NCBI GenBank assembly: GCA_936936565.1
Contig: CAKZIX010000035.1
Location: 1 to 51,488, forward strand
DNA: 51,488 nucleotides
Direction of reading: 5' to 3'
DNA from: an uncultured Nocardiaceae bacterium
GTDB taxonomy: Bacteria > Actinomycetota > Actinomycetes > Mycobacteriales > Mycobacteriaceae
Shown: positions 15,968 through 28,343 of the stretch, piece by piece
How the letters are laid out: the number at the start of each line of letters is the position of its first letter
Position numbering within the stretch: position 1 is the stretch's first letter
Notes under the pieces: generated by a model
What the model saw: the letters and a program-made list of their open reading frames with translations, nothing else
Told to the model about the DNA's origin: nothing
Databases searched by the model: none
Program-made: the position numbers and the translations under genes

Positions 15968-16981
15968 TCAGGCAGCGACCTTTTCGGCGTTGTTCGGGAT
16001 CCAACCCAATTCCGGCGCGACATGCTCGGCGAAGCTGGCCAGCAGGTGCGCGTTGTAGGCGACGCCCAGCTGGTTCGGGATCGTCAGCATCAGGGTGTCG
16101 GCACTCATCACCGCGGAGTCGTTGCGCAACTGCTCGATCAGCTCGTCGGGCTCGCCGACGTAGGTCTTGCCGAACGTCGAGCGCAGACCGTCGATGACCC
16201 CGATCTGATCGTGATCGGTGCGCGCTCCGAACAGCTGCCGATCGATGTCGCTGGTGATCGGGAAGATGCTGCGCGACACCGACACTCGCGGCTGCCAGGC
16301 GTGCGTCCAGGCCGCGCGGTAGCGTTCGATCTGCTCGTGCTGGAGCTCGTGGAACGGCTTGCCGGTGGCCTCGGTCAGCAGCGTCGACGACATGAGGTTG
16401 ACGCCCTTCGCGGCCGCCCACTCGGCGGTCTCCCGAGTCGCCGCACCCCACCAGATCCGCTGGCGCACACCAGGTGAATGCGGCTCGATACGCACCTTGC
16501 CGACACCCGATTCGGCGGTCGCGATCGCGTGCCCGTCGAGGGCGTTCATGAAGACGTCGAACTTCTCGCGGGCGATGTCGGCGCCGCGCGGATCGTCGCT
16601 GTGATAGCCGAAGTGCTCGTAGCCGCGGACGACGGTCTCCGGCGATCCCCGGCTCACGCCCAGTTGGAGCCGGCCGTCGCTGAGCAGGTCCGTCGCCGCC
16701 GTCTCCTCCGCCAGATACAGCGGGTTCTCGTAGCGCAGGTCGACCACGCCGGTGCCCATCTCGATCCGCTCGGTGCGGGCCGCGATCGCGGCGAGCAGCG
16801 GGAACGGCGACGCCTGCTGCCGCGCGAAGTGGTGAACGCGGAAGAAGGCGCCGTTGACACCGAGTTCGTCGGCGGCCTCGGCCAGCTCGACGGCCTGGTG
16901 CAGCATGTCCCGCGCGTTCGTCGTCTGTGAGCCCGGCGCGTTGGTGTAGTGACCGAAACTGAGGAATCCGAAGCGTTCCAT
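15968..16981 (-). CDS. LLM-class flavin-dependent oxidoreductase
   Basis: A 337-residue luciferase-like monooxygenase-superfamily protein using reduced FMN or F420. Family segments are MERFGFLSFGHYTN at the start, FRVHHFARQQASPFPLL, the EMGTGVVDLRYENP strand, and LGVSRGSPETVVRGYEHFG. The start at 16981 is preceded by AGGAGGG at a good distance. The substrate cannot be deduced; distant relatives include bacterial luciferase alkanal oxidases and F420 enzymes. The 117-bp upstream gap has no obvious operator apart from a short GTTG-N6-CAAC repeat. Confidence 0.9.
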   Translation of the reverse strand: MERFGFLSFGHYTNAPGSQTTNARDMLHQAVELAEAADELGVNGAFFRVHHFARQQASPFPLLAAIAARTERIEMGTGVVDLRYENPLYLAEETAATDLLSDGRLQLGVSRGSPETVVRGYEHFGYHSDDPRGADIAREKFDVFMNALDGHAIATAESGVGKVRIEPHSPGVRQRIWWGAATRETAEWAAAKGVNLMSSTLLTEATGKPFHELQHEQIERYRAAWTHAWQPRVSVSRSIFPITSDIDRQLFGARTDHDQIGVIDGLRSTFGKTYVGEPDELIEQLRNDSAVMSADTLMLTIPNQLGVAYNAHLLASFAEHVAPELGWIPNNAEKVAA

Positions 16982-17098
16982 GTATGCCCTCCTGACATCT
17001 GGTTGATGTAACAACAAATGCGTCGAGGTATTTCAGGCCCTGCCGCCGCCCGTGCCACAGGTGGGCTGAGCAGCAGGAACGGGCAAAGGAGGTGCGCC

Positions 17099-17652
17099 GT
17101 GACCACGGGAGCGGTCGATTGGATGCACCCGCCACAACGGAGGTGGAGAACTTCGACCTGCCGTTCGGGTGGGACTCGTGGACGGAGCGATCGCGGTCAG
17201 GGGGATGACCAACGCGTGGCACAACATCGTTCGCGACGAACTTTGCGGCGCGTTGCGGACCGCGCGCCGGGAACCGTTGCGCGTCCTGTCCGAGCAATGC
17301 GTACTGGTCGACGAGTACAACCCCGTTCGGCCGGACGTCATCGCGTTCGACCCCACCGAGGTGGACTTGATGGCGGTCGAATGTCTGCCGGTCGAATCGG
17401 TACGACTCGCAGTCGAGGTAGTTTCACCCGGCTCCCGCTCCGACGACCGGTTTCGCAACCCGGGCGTGTACGCCGAAGCCGGAATCGAATACTTCTGGCG
17501 CGTCGAGCGCGGCCGATGCGCCCGTCGTCTACGAGTTCGCTCTCGATCACGCGGCAGGCGTGTACGCCCCCGTCGCCGAGCACGTCGCAACGTTGGATGT
17601 CCGCGTCCCGTTCCCGGTCCAGGTGGACCTGCGAAGCATCGTCGAGCCGTAG
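17099..17652 (+). pseudogene. Decayed Uma2-family (DUF820) endonuclease-fold gene
   Basis: A Uma2-family sequence spread over three reading frames. It starts with a good ribosome-binding site (AAAGGAGG, 17085-17092) and GTG at 17099 (MTTGAVDWMHPP). It continues in another frame as VENFDLPFG near 17143, in a third from about 17169 (LVDGAIAV, VRPDVIAFDPTEV, VRLAVEVVSPGSRSDDR, YFWRVE), and ends in the second frame after about 17512 (APVVYEFALDHAAGVY, FPVQVDLRSIVEP, stop at 17650-17652). At least three frameshifts are needed, so it is a pseudogene rather than one sequencing slip. Intact Uma2 proteins have a PD-(D/E)XK-like fold and no settled role. Confidence 0.8.
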
Positions 17653-17762
17653 CGATCCGCTGCGATTGCACCCGCGCAAGGAAACTCGCACCGGATCTGA
17701 GCACCGTCCGAGCCCAGACCTTCCGAAACTGCCACCGCGCCACGTCTCTGCGTGAACGGGAA

Positions 17763-17870
17763 CATTCGTCCCTCTACCCGAACGAATGCACCCATTCATT
17801 CATCCCCCACCCGAACGAATGCACCCATTCATTCGTCCCCACCCGAACGAGTGCATCCATTCACTCGCCC
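17763..17870. repeat. Tandem palindromic repeat, three copies of about 32-33 bp plus a partial copy
   Basis: Copies start at 17776, 17809 and 17841 with the shared opening ACCCGAACGARTGCAYCCATTC. A truncated copy (CATTCGTCCC) precedes them from 17763. Each unit holds the inverted repeat CGAATG...CATTCG, so single units can fold. Copy 3 has diverged at several positions. Together with the neighbouring pseudogene this looks like a low-constraint region. Confidence 0.85.
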
Positions 17871-18003
17871 GGCGCAATGCCTTGACTGTCGGTCGACGGG
17901 AAGTTGCCCGGCTCGGCGGCGATACGCGCGCGGCCATCCATGCGACAGCGTTCCGCATCGCGCGATGTCCCGAGCCGACGTGCATGTTTCGACGAACACA
18001 GCG

Positions 18004-18040
18004 AGGAATGGCCCATCCGACGAGCGGATGGGCCATTCCT
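18004..18040 (-). terminator. Terminator of the gltBD operon
   Basis: Perfect 16-bp arms (18004-18019 and 18025-18040) with an ACGAG loop begin 11 bp after the gltD stop. There is no U-tract, but this is among the strongest stems in the window. Confidence 0.85.
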
Positions 18041-18051
18041 GACGCAACAGG

Positions 18052-19518
18052 TCAGCGCTGGGCGACGGCCGTCGGCTTGATCGGGCGCGGGAGCGCGGTG
18101 TCGCCCTCGAGGTAGACATCGACGGCGGATGCGCAGGCGCGGCCTTCGGCGATGGCCCACACGATGAGCGACTGGCCGCGGCCCATGTCACCCGCGACGT
18201 AGACGCCGGGGACGTTGGTGGCCCAGTCGTCGGTGCGCTTGACGTTGCCACGCTCGGTGTATTCGACACCGAGGTCGTCGAGCAGGCCTTCCTTCTGCGC
18301 GCCGGTGAAGCCCATGGCGAGCAGGACGAGGTCGGCGTCCATGGTGAAGTCGGTGCCCTCGACCTTTTCGAAGCGGCCGTTGACCATCTTCACCTCGTGC
18401 GCGGCCAGGCCGGTGACGCGACCATCGGCGCCGACGAACTTCTCGGTGTTCACCGAGTAGACGCGTTCGCCGCCCTCTTCGTGGGCGCTGGAGACGCGGT
18501 ACAGCATCGGGTACGTCGGCCAGGGGTCACGTTCAGATCGCGCTTCCGTCGGCCGCGGCATGATCTCGAACTGGTGCACGCTGGCCGCACCCTGACGGTG
18601 CGAGGTGCCGAGGCAGTCGGCGCCGGTGTCGCCGCCGCCGATGATGACGACCTTCTTGCCGGCCGCGTTGATCGGCGGCAATCCGGCCTCGTCGGTGATG
18701 GGGTCGCCCAGCTGCACCCGGTTGGCCAGCGGCAGGAACTCCATGGCCTGGTAGATGCCCGACAGTTCGCGGCCCGGAATCGGCAGGTCACGGGCGATGG
18801 TGGCGCCACCGGACAGCACGATCGCGTCGAACTCTTCGCGCAGCTGGGCGGCGGTGATGTCCACCCCGACATTCACGCCGGCCTTGAAAACCGTTCCCTC
18901 GGCTTCCATTTGGGCCAAGCGTCGGTCGATGTGACGCTTCTCCATCTTGAATTCGGGGATGCCGTACCGCAGCAGGCCGCCGATGCGGTCGTCGCGCTCG
19001 AACACGGTGACGGTGTGGCCGGCACGCGTAAGCTGTTGCGCCGCAGCCAGACCCGCGGGGCCGGAGCCGACGACCGCGACCTTCTTGCCGGTGAGCCGCG
19101 TCGGGTAGACCGGCTGCACCCAGCCCTGCTCGAAGGCGTGGTCGATGATCTCGACCTCGACCTGCTTGATGGTGACCGGATCCTGGTTGATGCCGAGCAC
19201 ACACGACGCCTCGCACGGCGCCGGGCACAGCCGCCCGGTGAACTCCGGGAAGTTGTTGGTGGCGTGCAGGCGGTCGATGGCATCACGCCAGCGATCCTTG
19301 AACACCAGGTCGTTCCACTCGGGGATCAAGTTCCCCAGCGGACAACCGTTGTGGCAGAACGGGATACCGCAGTCCATGCAGCGGCTGGCCTGCTTCTGCA
19401 GGGTGGGGTCGTCGAAGTCTTCGTAGACCTCTTTCCAGTCCAGCAGCCGCAACGGAACCGGACGGCGCGTGGGCAGCTCCCGCGACGTGTGCTTCAGAAA
19501 ACCGCTGGGATCACCCAC
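18052..19518 (-). CDS. gltD: Glutamate synthase (NADPH) small subunit
   Basis: A 488-residue GOGAT beta subunit that oxidises NADPH and passes electrons to GltB for glutamate synthesis. The N-terminus has the Fe-S cysteine clusters CMDCGIPFCHNGCPLGN and CPAPCEASCVLG. The FAD Rossmann motif is VAVVGSGPAGLAAAQQL and the NADPH motif VVIIGGGDTGADCLG. The GTG start at 19518 has GAGGAGGG upstream. It follows gltB after 68 bp on the same strand as the second gene of the operon. Length and motifs are normal. Confidence 0.97.
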   Translation of the reverse strand: MGDPSGFLKHTSRELPTRRPVPLRLLDWKEVYEDFDDPTLQKQASRCMDCGIPFCHNGCPLGNLIPEWNDLVFKDRWRDAIDRLHATNNFPEFTGRLCPAPCEASCVLGINQDPVTIKQVEVEIIDHAFEQGWVQPVYPTRLTGKKVAVVGSGPAGLAAAQQLTRAGHTVTVFERDDRIGGLLRYGIPEFKMEKRHIDRRLAQMEAEGTVFKAGVNVGVDITAAQLREEFDAIVLSGGATIARDLPIPGRELSGIYQAMEFLPLANRVQLGDPITDEAGLPPINAAGKKVVIIGGGDTGADCLGTSHRQGAASVHQFEIMPRPTEARSERDPWPTYPMLYRVSSAHEEGGERVYSVNTEKFVGADGRVTGLAAHEVKMVNGRFEKVEGTDFTMDADLVLLAMGFTGAQKEGLLDDLGVEYTERGNVKRTDDWATNVPGVYVAGDMGRGQSLIVWAIAEGRACASAVDVYLEGDTALPRPIKPTAVAQR

Positions 19519-19586
19519 GGAAACATCCCTCCTCGGGACAAGCGCCTGCCAGCTGAGCAGGATGAACGGTGCAGGTCGGCGTCACG

Positions 19587-24203
<4,617 letters not shown>

Positions 24204-24707
24204 CGCCTTCTGTGTTCCCTAATGCGGCGAGCCCCGAAGCCGGGATTCGGCGCACCGTGGATCTCGGTGCACTGACGACCAGCGACGTTGGTGGCCACAT
24301 ATGCAGGTGGTCCGAAACGACACGCTCACACGATTGTTACGTCCGGCCAGGCACCGCCCGCTACGCTTGCCCTCGCGGAGTCCGTAGTCGCTTGTACTTG
24401 TCCGTTCTGTGTGCCGACGCGTTGTTCGGTGTAAGGGGCAACGATAAGTCAGCGTCGGGTGCGAGCGCGAACTCAGGGCTGCCTCATCCCCGGGCATGGT
24501 CGTACCCGGAAATGTTTCGTCAAGGATAAGGCAACTCCCGCTCGCAACGCGCCACACATGTCCGCACGCACCCCGGCGCGTCGAGGTCTACGCAGGCCAC
24601 CTGGGGTTTTCGACGATTACACCAGGTCAGGCCGTGATCATTCCGACATCGGACCGGCCAACCTTCAGCAATTGGACGCGGTGTAGGGCGTCACATTTCG
24701 TGATCGG
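24204..24707. other. Gene-free control region upstream of gltB
   Basis: About 500 bp between gltB and the kinase remnant, with no convincing gene on either strand. The gltB-proximal part has the candidate GlnR site at 24314-24340. The remainder includes the downstream end of the kinase transcript, without a clear terminator. Confidence 0.6.
24314..24340. promoter_or_regulatory. Candidate GlnR-type nitrogen-control site upstream of gltB
   Basis: GAAAC-N6-CTCAC-N6-GTTAC (24314-24318, 24325-24329, 24336-24340) repeats AC-ending pentamers with exact 11-bp spacing, the layout of actinobacterial GlnR half-sites. It lies about 110 bp upstream of the gltB start. The middle site is weak, so this is a prediction. 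Confidence 0.4.
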
Positions 24708-25024
24708 TCAGGTGGTCCGGCATTCCGTGCCGGAAGGGTTGGGCCCCAACGGCGGCGCGGTGGGCACCACCGTCGCGCCGGCCGGCGGCGGGGCCGTCCC
24801 ACACACCGGCAGCAGCGCCCCGCCGACCAGCGTGCCGACCTGGCTCACCGCCTCGGGCACGGACCCGAACACCGGCAGCTCGGCCAGCGCCGCGCGGCCC
24901 GCTGCAGTCAAATCCGAGGCCCGCAACGGCGAGCACTCCGAATCCGCGCCGACGAACGACACCTCCGACCGCGCGTCCAGGCAGACCCGCACGTGCACAC
25001 CGCGCAACGGCGACACACCGGCGA
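24708..25024 (-). pseudogene. Out-of-frame end of the kinase sensor domain
   Basis: Beyond the frameshift at about 25021-25030 the natural C-terminus continues in the other frame: VAGVSPLRGVHV, RVCLDARSEVSFVGADSEC, RASDLTAAGRAALAELP, then GGALLPVCGTAPPPAG and the stop at 24708-24710. It matches the extracytoplasmic domain of PstP encoded in this window. Restoring one base in the GGG run of the coding strand (plus-strand 25025-25027) would join it to the kinase as one protein of about 536 residues. Confidence 0.8.
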
Positions 25025-26317
25025 CCCGCGGTAGATCACGACGTTCCCGTCGGCGGTCCCGGCGCGGAAGGTGCCGCGGTCGTACACCGCCAACCCGATC
25101 CCGGCGGCGACGAACAGCACCGCGAGCGGGATCAGCCACCACGCGGGAGACACGCGGGGACGGTGCGGCGTACCGGCCGGCCGCAGCGCGGGTCCCGAAG
25201 GAGGCGACGCCAACGGCGCCGCGGACAACCCCGCTGGCATCGACGGTCCACGGTCGGCGCGCGGTCGCAGTGCCGGGCTGTCGGCCCCGATCGTCGCGGC
25301 ATACGACGGCGGACCCGTGCGCACCGTCGCAGCGGCCGGCGGACCCGTGCGCACCGTCGCAGCAGGCGGCGGACCCGTGCGAACCGTCGCAGCAGGCGGC
25401 GGATCTGTGCGGACCGTCGCAGCGGCCGGCGGGGCCGTGCGGACCGTCGCAGCAGGCGGCGGACCCGGTTCGACCGCTCTCGGCGCGACAACCGTGGGAC
25501 CGGCGAGCACCGCCGCGGCGGCGGCCGCCAGCTCGGCGCACGACCCGAACCGATGCTCGGGATCCTTGGCCATCGCGCGCGCGAGCACTGCATCGAAACC
25601 GGCAGGCAGTCCGTCTGCGCTCGGCCGCGGCGGCGGTGCGTGCAGGTGTGCGCCGATGACGGCACCGGGATTGTCGCGCGGGAACGGCACCCGGCCGGTG
25701 ACGAGCTCGTAGAAGGTGCAACCCAGCGAGTAGATGTCGGCCCGGTGATCGACCGGGCGATCGCTGAAGCGCTCGGGCGCCGCGTAGGCAAACGACGCCG
25801 TCAGCGTCGACCCGGTAACCGTGGCGTCGAGCGCCCGCGCGATGCCGAAGTCGGTGACCAGCGCGCGCTCGCGCTGGTCGTGATCCGCGTCGACCAGCAG
25901 GTTTGCCGGTTTCACGTCGCGATGCAGCACGCCGTGGCGATGCGCATAGTCGAGCCCGTGCGCGGCGTCGGTCAGCAGCGCGACCGCCCGCGCCGGGACG
26001 ACCCGCCCGAGCGCCGCCGCATCGCGGCCGTCGATGTACTTCATCGACAGCCACAGCAAGTCGTCCGCCGGACCGCTGTGGTCGTAGACCGCGACGATGT
26101 TCGGATGGTCCAGGCGCGCGGCGATGGCCGCCTCGCGCTGAAAGCCGGCGCGCCCACTCGGGTCCGCCGCGAACGCGTCGTTGAGCACCTTCAACGCGAC
26201 CCGTCGATCCATCCGCGGGTGCCGGGCGAGGTACACCGCGCCCATACCCCCCGCGCCGAGCAACCGCTCGACGGTGTAGCCGGCGACGACCGCGCCCGGT
26301 GCCAGGCCCACGTCCAC
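24908..26317 (-). CDS. Receptor-type Ser/Thr protein kinase with frameshifted sensor domain
   Basis: A 469-residue product as read. The kinase domain (residues about 12-270) is complete: glycine loop LLGAGGMGAVYLA, Lys in VALKVLND, HRDVKPANLL, DFGIARA, APERFSD. A Pro/Ala/Thr linker follows with five 10-residue repeats (type PPPAATVRTG), then one membrane helix (WWLIPLAVLFVAAGIGLAVY) and the start of an external domain (NVVIYRG). The frame then shifts and the last about 40 residues (SPVCRRCAVC onward) are not native. The true sensor domain continues in the next frame to 24708. It lies downstream of the arf operon, beyond a terminator. Confidence 0.85.
   Translation of the reverse strand: MDVGLAPGAVVAGYTVERLLGAGGMGAVYLARHPRMDRRVALKVLNDAFAADPSGRAGFQREAAIAARLDHPNIVAVYDHSGPADDLLWLSMKYIDGRDAAALGRVVPARAVALLTDAAHGLDYAHRHGVLHRDVKPANLLVDADHDQRERALVTDFGIARALDATVTGSTLTASFAYAAPERFSDRPVDHRADIYSLGCTFYELVTGRVPFPRDNPGAVIGAHLHAPPPRPSADGLPAGFDAVLARAMAKDPEHRFGSCAELAAAAAAVLAGPTVVAPRAVEPGPPPAATVRTAPPAAATVRTDPPPAATVRTGPPPAATVRTGPPAAATVRTGPPSYAATIGADSPALRPRADRGPSMPAGLSAAPLASPPSGPALRPAGTPHRPRVSPAWWLIPLAVLFVAAGIGLAVYDRGTFRAGTADGNVVIYRGSPVCRRCAVCTCGSAWTRGRRCRSSARIRSARRCGPRI
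25311..25471 (-). repeat. 30-bp tandem repeat in the kinase linker
   Basis: Five near-identical 30-bp units encode the ATVRT-centred decapeptides of the proline-rich linker. Each unit contains the plus-strand string ACCGTCGCAGC. Copy number is likely to vary between strains. Confidence 0.85.
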
Positions 26318-26368
26318 TCCTCCTCGGGACTGCGCTCAGCTTAGGCGCCGGGCCCGGTGCCGGGCGCC

Positions 26369-26402
26369 GAACGGCCCGCCGGACGCTGCCGGCGGGCCGT
26401 TC
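26369..26402 (-). terminator. Terminator of the arfA-arfC operon
   Basis: Perfect 14-bp arms (26369-26382 and 26389-26402) with loop ACGCTG start 11 bp after the arfC stop. An adjacent GGCGCC-rich inverted repeat (26344-26368) may form a second stem. Confidence 0.8.
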
Positions 26403-26413
26403 CATGAAGGTTG

Positions 26414-26995
26414 TTACGCGCGTCCGCGGTGCCAGGGCTGGAAGCCGCCGCGCTCGGCGTCGGCCGGGGTCTTGAACCAGATCTCGGCGACCGTCTGCTT
26501 GTAGGACGGCGATTCCGGGGTGTGGTAGAGCATCGAGTTCTCGTTGCCCTTCACGACGTACTCGGGGCCCGGTTGCGTTCCGTCGGGCGAGAACACCGAG
26601 CCCTCGTACTTACCCGGCTCCGGGGCCGAGCCCGTGAGCTTGGCGCGCGTGGCGGCCGCCGCACCGCCGACCGCGGCACCACCCGCGGCGGCCGCACCGG
26701 TCAGGCGCGCGCCCAGGCCCGGACCGCTGCCACCGTCGACTGTCGGAAGTTGTTGCGTGACAGCGTCGTCCGGGTCGACCGCGCCGTGACGGCCGTCCTT
26801 GCGCAACGAGAATCCGTCGGCGTCGGCGCGCAGCGTGCGGGCGCCGGCGTCTTCGCGCGCGGGCAAGCCGATGCGCTCCTCCTTCACATCGACGTGCTTG
26901 CGGCGCGCCACCCATGCGATGACGAAACCGATAATCAGACCCAGCAGGAACGCGACCAGCAGCCAGATCCACGACTGTACGAACAGATAACCCAT
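26414..26995 (-). CDS. arfC: ArfC-like channel accessory protein, sunset-domain variant
   Basis: A 193-residue membrane-anchored protein. The N-terminal helix is YLFVQSWIWLLVAFLLGLII (residues about 3-30), followed by a basic stretch and an Ala/Gly-rich linker. The C-terminal small domain is YVVKGNENSMLYHTPESP plus YKQTVAEIWFKTPADAE, a pattern named the sunset domain in ArfC-type proteins. In Mycobacterium the arfABC operon supports the outer-membrane-associated protein ArfA/OmpATb and ammonia release in acid. It starts 16 bp after arfA. A separate ArfB is not visible between them. Confidence 0.8.
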   Translation of the reverse strand: MGYLFVQSWIWLLVAFLLGLIIGFVIAWVARRKHVDVKEERIGLPAREDAGARTLRADADGFSLRKDGRHGAVDPDDAVTQQLPTVDGGSGPGLGARLTGAAAAGGAAVGGAAAATRAKLTGSAPEPGKYEGSVFSPDGTQPGPEYVVKGNENSMLYHTPESPSYKQTVAEIWFKTPADAERGGFQPWHRGRA

Positions 26996-27011
26996 GAAGT
27001 TTCTGCCTTTC

Positions 27012-28343
27012 TCAGGAGACGACGATGTCGACGCGGCGGTTGGCGGCCTGACCGTCGGGAGTGTTGTTGGGGGCAATCGGACGAGACGCACCGAAACCGC
27101 GCTGCGCCAAGCGGTCCTGCGGCACACCGAGTTGCACAAGCTGCGCGGCAACGGCGCCGGCCCGGTCCTCGCTCAGCTTCTGGTTGTCGAGGTCCCCACC
27201 GGGCACGTCGGCGACATGGCCCTCGATGCTGATCTTCGCGGCGGGGTTCGCCTTGAGGACGTCGGCCACCTTGGAGACGGTCGCCGCGCCCGCCGGCGTC
27301 AGGACACTGGTGTCGGGCTGGAACGTGATGGCCTGTCCGGCAATGATTCCTGCGATCTGCGTCTGCACGGCCGCCTTGTCGAGCGGAGGGGGAGCGCCGG
27401 GAGCACCAGGGGCGCCAGGAGCGCCAGGAGCGCCAGGAGCACCAGGAGCACCAGGAGCACCAGGAGCACCAGGAGCACCAGGAGCGCCAGGAGCGCCAGG
27501 AGCGCCAGGAGCGCCAGGAGCACCGGGAGCACCAGGGGCACTGGGGGCGTCCGGAGCACCGGGGGTACCGGGAGCACCGGGGGCGCCCGGAGCACCCGCC
27601 GAAACGGTGAGTTTGTTGTCGACGGACGCACTGGGCGCCAATGTCTTTGCGAGCTCGCCCAGACGGGTCTTGTCGGCGTCCGACGGGACCGCCCCGGTGA
27701 GCGTGATCGCCTTGCCGTCGAACGTGAGGCCCTGCCCGGCACCGAGTCCGCCGACGACGGCACCGAGGGCCGCCGCATCGATCGCGGGTGCGCCCGCGGC
27801 GACCGTCAGATTGTCGACGACTTCCTTGCCGTTCGCCTTGGCCTTGGCGGCCGCCAGCAGCGCCTGCTTGGTCGCCTCGTCGGGCACGCTGCCGGTGAGC
27901 GTGATCTTGTCGCCGGCGACGGCGAGGCCGAAAGGCGTTGCCGGAGCGGGGTTCGCGGCGCTGCTGTCGGTACCTCCGGCGCCGGACTCGCCCGATTCGA
28001 CGTCGGCGACCCGGACACCGTCGACGTCGAGCACGGCGTTGCGGGCGGCGTCGGCCCGGTCGGCCGCGACACCCTTGATCAGCGCATCGCGGCCGTCGAA
28101 GCTGACCTCGGCGCCCGGCAGTCCGGCGGCGGCCAGAGCCTGGCGGCTCTTGTCGGTGAGGCTTTCCTCGATGTGGTCACGCGTTCCGATGCCGGTGAGC
28201 GTTGCCAGCGCGGCGAGCACGAGCGGCACCACCAGGGCCGCCGCCAGCAACAGGAACCAAGGAACACCACCGGAATAGGTGGTCGTTGTCGTTGTCCGAC
28301 GCAGCTGCGCGTCCGACGGCGGGTCGATCTCGCGGTTAGCCAT
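27012..28343 (-). CDS. arfA: ArfA/OmpATb-like protein with BON repeats, GAP-repeat linker and OmpA domain
   Basis: A 443-residue envelope protein. After a cytosolic leader there is one membrane helix (VPWFLLLAAALVVPLVLAAL, about residues 28-48). BON-like repeats follow (DALIKGVAADRADAARNAV; KITLTGSVPDEATKQALLA; AITLTGAVPSDADKTRLGEL). A collagen-like Gly-Ala-Pro linker of about 70 residues precedes a C-terminal OmpA peptidoglycan-binding domain (ITFQPDTSVLTPAG, ISIEGHVADVPGG, NQKLSEDRAGAVAAQL, GFGASRPIAPN). Mycobacterial ArfA lacks such a long GAP linker. ATG at 28343 is chosen over an upstream in-frame start. It is the first gene of arfA-arfC. Confidence 0.88.
   Translation of the reverse strand: MANREIDPPSDAQLRRTTTTTTYSGGVPWFLLLAAALVVPLVLAALATLTGIGTRDHIEESLTDKSRQALAAAGLPGAEVSFDGRDALIKGVAADRADAARNAVLDVDGVRVADVESGESGAGGTDSSAANPAPATPFGLAVAGDKITLTGSVPDEATKQALLAAAKAKANGKEVVDNLTVAAGAPAIDAAALGAVVGGLGAGQGLTFDGKAITLTGAVPSDADKTRLGELAKTLAPSASVDNKLTVSAGAPGAPGAPGTPGAPDAPSAPGAPGAPGAPGAPGAPGAPGAPGAPGAPGAPGAPGAPGAPGAPGAPGAPPPLDKAAVQTQIAGIIAGQAITFQPDTSVLTPAGAATVSKVADVLKANPAAKISIEGHVADVPGGDLDNQKLSEDRAGAVAAQLVQLGVPQDRLAQRGFGASRPIAPNNTPDGQAANRRVDIVVS
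27390..27600 (-). repeat. GAP-encoding 9-bp tandem repeat in arfA
   Basis: About 23 units of the 9-mer GGAGCACCA/GGAGCGCCA. On either strand a frame of this repeat encodes Gly-Ala-Pro. The centre is nearly perfect (27420-27540) and the ends are degenerate, suggesting ongoing expansion or contraction. Confidence 0.9.

Larger units (their letters stand above)
17653..18051. other. Gene-free stretch with repeats and terminator, between uma2 remnant and gltD
   Basis: No convincing gene is seen. It contains the palindromic tandem repeat at 17763-17870, about 130 bp without recognisable features, and a perfect hairpin at 18004-18040 downstream of gltD. Confidence 0.7.

Noticed and set aside
17776..17870. 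CRISPR array
   Set aside because: Only three repeats, almost no unique spacer between them, and no cas genes nearby; simple tandem repeats.
24219..24557. Minus-strand open frame of 112 codons upstream of gltB
   Set aside because: No motif, poor ribosome-binding site and no plausible family; it overlaps the expected control region.
25311..25471. CRISPR-like or regulatory repeat array
   Set aside because: The 30-bp periodicity is in frame and encodes the proline-rich linker of the kinase.
27061..28278. Plus-strand frame with a long GAP repeat opposite arfA
   Set aside because: The repeat encodes GAP on both strands; only the minus strand has BON and OmpA domains flanking it.
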